NCBI GenBank assembly: GCA_030017815.1
Contig: JASEGX010000041.1
Span: 1 to 13,462 of the forward strand
Source: Thermodesulfobacteriota bacterium
Lineage (GTDB): Bacteria > Desulfobacterota > QYQD01
Direction of reading: 5' to 3'
DNA length: 13,462 nt
This document shows, piece by piece, positions 12,014 to 13,462 of this stretch; the stretch's first letter is position 1; every line of letters starts with the position of its first letter. Both the position numbers and the translations under genes were made by a program. The notes below the pieces were generated by a model. The model worked only from the letters and a program-made list of their open reading frames with translations. It was not told the origin of the DNA and did not search any database.

Positions 12014-13324
12014 ATGGCAACACAGGTTGAACAGGCAAAAAAGAAGATCATTACCAGGGAGATGGAGAAAGTAGCCGGCGAGGAAGGCGTCTCTCCAGAG
12101 TACGTCTGTGAGATGGTGGCCGCCGGAAAGATTGTCATCCCGGCCAATCAAAATCACCCCTGTAAGGTAGTAGGTATTGGAAAGGGCCTTCGTACCAAGA
12201 TAAATGCCAGCATAGGGACTTCGACAGATATTGTCGATATTGCGGAAGAAATAGAAAAGGCCCGCGCCGCTGAAGAAGCCGGCGCCGATACCCTGATGGA
12301 ACTCAGCGTGGGCGGGGATCTGGACAAGATCAGGGGGGAGATTTTGCGGGCCGTGCGCCTGCCGGTAGGAAACGTGCCCCTCTATCAGGCCTTTTGTATG
12401 GCCGCTGAGAAATATGGAGATCCGAATAAGCTGGACGAGGAGATGCTCTTTGATTTAATCGAAAGACAGTGTGCCGATGGAATCTCCTTTATGGCCATCC
12501 ACTGCGGCATTAACTTATACACCCTGGAACGGCTGGAAAAACAGGGCTATCGCTACGGCGGCCTGGTCTCCAAGGGCGGTACTTCCATGGTGGCCTGGAT
12601 GGTAGCTAACAAACGGGAAAACCCGCTTTATACCCAATTTGACCGCCTGGTAAACATCCTCAAAAAATACGACGTGGTCTTATCCCTTGGAAATGGTCTG
12701 CGCGCCGGGGCCATCCATGATTCATGTGACCGGGCCATGATTACAGAACTGGTCATAAACTGTGAACTGGCCGAGATCGGACGAAAGATGGGCTGCCAGA
12801 CTATGGTGGAAGGGCCGGGACATGTGCCGCTGGATGAGATAGAGGCAAACATAATCCTGCAAAAAAAGATGAGCAATGAAGCCCCCTATTACATGCTGGG
12901 GCCCCTCCCCTGCGATGTGGCCGCCGGCTATGATCACATAGTGGCGGCTATCGGGGCCGCCCAGTCTGCCCGCTATGGCGCTGACCTTATCTGTTACATT
13001 ACCCCGGCTGAACACTTGGCCTTACCTAATAAGGCCGATGTAGTGGAGGGAGTGCGGGTGGCTAGGGTCGCTGCTTACATTGGTGACACCATTAAACATG
13101 GCGCGCGGGTAACCAGACGGGATATGGAAGTCAGCAAGGCCCGGCGCGATATGGACTGGGAAGGCCAATTTCGCTCCATGCTGTTTCCGGAAATTGCCCG
13201 AAAAATCCGGCACGATCGCGCCCCTCGTGATGAGGCTACATGCACTATGTGCGGAGAATTCTGTGCCAATAAAGGAGCAAGTCGAATCTTTGCCGGGACG
13301 TTGCGAAAAAGTGACAAATTATAG
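12014..13324 (+). CDS. bzaF: ThiC-family radical SAM enzyme, probable 5-hydroxybenzimidazole synthase
   Basis: This 436-aa protein has the ThiC signatures: ELSVGGDLDKIR, EGPGHVPLDEIEANI, YYMLGPLPCDVAAGYDHI, GADLICYITPAEHLALP and a C-terminal cysteine cluster C410-x2-C413-x3-C417 for the radical-SAM [4Fe-4S] cluster. ThiC turns aminoimidazole ribotide into the thiamin pyrimidine. Its paralogue BzaF turns the same substrate into 5-hydroxybenzimidazole, a B12 lower ligand precursor, under anaerobic conditions. I choose BzaF because a cobalamin riboswitch, not a TPP one, controls the gene and because of the B12 neighbours; the sequence motifs alone do not separate the two. AGGAGG at 12001-12006 supports ATG 12014. 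The x3 spacing in the cysteine motif differs from the x4 of E. coli ThiC. Confidence 0.75.
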   Translation: MATQVEQAKKKIITREMEKVAGEEGVSPEYVCEMVAAGKIVIPANQNHPCKVVGIGKGLRTKINASIGTSTDIVDIAEEIEKARAAEEAGADTLMELSVGGDLDKIRGEILRAVRLPVGNVPLYQAFCMAAEKYGDPNKLDEEMLFDLIERQCADGISFMAIHCGINLYTLERLEKQGYRYGGLVSKGGTSMVAWMVANKRENPLYTQFDRLVNILKKYDVVLSLGNGLRAGAIHDSCDRAMITELVINCELAEIGRKMGCQTMVEGPGHVPLDEIEANIILQKKMSNEAPYYMLGPLPCDVAAGYDHIVAAIGAAQSARYGADLICYITPAEHLALPNKADVVEGVRVARVAAYIGDTIKHGARVTRRDMEVSKARRDMDWEGQFRSMLFPEIARKIRHDRAPRDEATCTMCGEFCANKGASRIFAGTLRKSDKL

Positions 13325-13327
13325 ATT

Positions 13328-13462
13328 GACGCCTTCGTAAAAAGTCGGGGCCGTAACGCTTTAGCTGTTTGAAAAAACACATTATCCTGCAAGCTACACT
13401 TGAAAATCCCCCTTTATCCCCCTTTGCAAAAGGGGGAACTTTAATTCCTCCCTTTGGGAAAG
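13328..13462. repeat. Repeat-rich region downstream of bzaF
   Basis: GACGCCTTCGTAAAAAGTC at 13328-13346 matches the outer end of the palindromic repeat family seen upstream of cobD and bzaF; only one end is clear before the window stops. At 13418-13436 CCCCCTTT/AAAGGGGG forms an 8-bp hairpin, part of a dispersed C/G-rich repeat. It lacks a T-run, so a bzaF terminator is not evident. Confidence 0.55.

Noticed and set aside
12014..13324. Plain thiC for thiamin synthesis
   Set aside because: The upstream RNA is a cobalamin riboswitch with all its core segments and no THI-box sequence is seen. It remains the main alternative because the protein motifs alone do not decide.
13404..13440. Terminator for bzaF
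   Set aside because: The stem is good but no T-run follows on the + strand; the sequence matches a common dispersed repeat.

Overview
The window is a corrinoid (vitamin B12 family) uptake and assembly locus from an anaerobic bacterium, most likely a Desulfobacterota / former deltaproteobacterium. That placement rests on the Gram-negative TonB-type uptake genes, the anaerobic ThiC-type lower-ligand synthase, the moderate GC content and the dispersed palindromic repeats. It is an inference; no rRNA or other marker gene is present.

Layout on the + strand. A consensus-like sigma70 promoter (226-254) drives a cobalamin riboswitch (262-412) with an intrinsic terminator (468-504). Next come cobD (threonine-phosphate decarboxylase), overlapping cbiB (adenosylcobinamide-phosphate synthase), and a first btuF-like binding protein. 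A second cobalamin riboswitch (3691-3850) lacks a terminator. It leads into an 11-codon leader ORF, then a 12-bp hairpin that covers the Shine-Dalgarno of btuB (TonB-dependent corrinoid receptor). Downstream are a second btuF-like gene, btuC, btuD and a PP-loop ATPase of the Dph6/ATP_bind_4 family. A third cobalamin riboswitch with terminator (11614-11852) precedes a short ThiC-family gene. I read this gene as bzaF, the 5-hydroxybenzimidazole synthase that makes the B12 lower ligand anaerobically, because it sits behind a cobalamin riboswitch rather than a TPP riboswitch.

The odd part is 9555-11317. A two-gene operon on the - strand, encoding an approximately 183-aa nuclease-fold-like protein and a 381-aa protein with a helical N-terminus, interrupts the B12 region. 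Its ends look like an integron gene cassette. At the 3' end, overlapping the stop codon, is a 60-bp attC-like site with a bulged stem. At the 5' end is a TTAGTC core whose complement almost matches the site's R'' box. No integrase is in view. This is the best candidate for an undescribed system in the window, and its function is unknown.

Together the B12 genes would carry corrinoids across the outer membrane (BtuB), the periplasm (two BtuF) and the inner membrane (BtuCD). CobD and CbiB would attach the aminopropanol arm and BzaF would supply the lower ligand base, with all three transcription units responding to cobalamin. Palindromic repeats of one family (ends like CTTCGTAAAAAGTC) lie between riboswitch terminator and start codon at both cobD and bzaF. 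Other repeats have altered the 5' ends of btuD and the second btuF.
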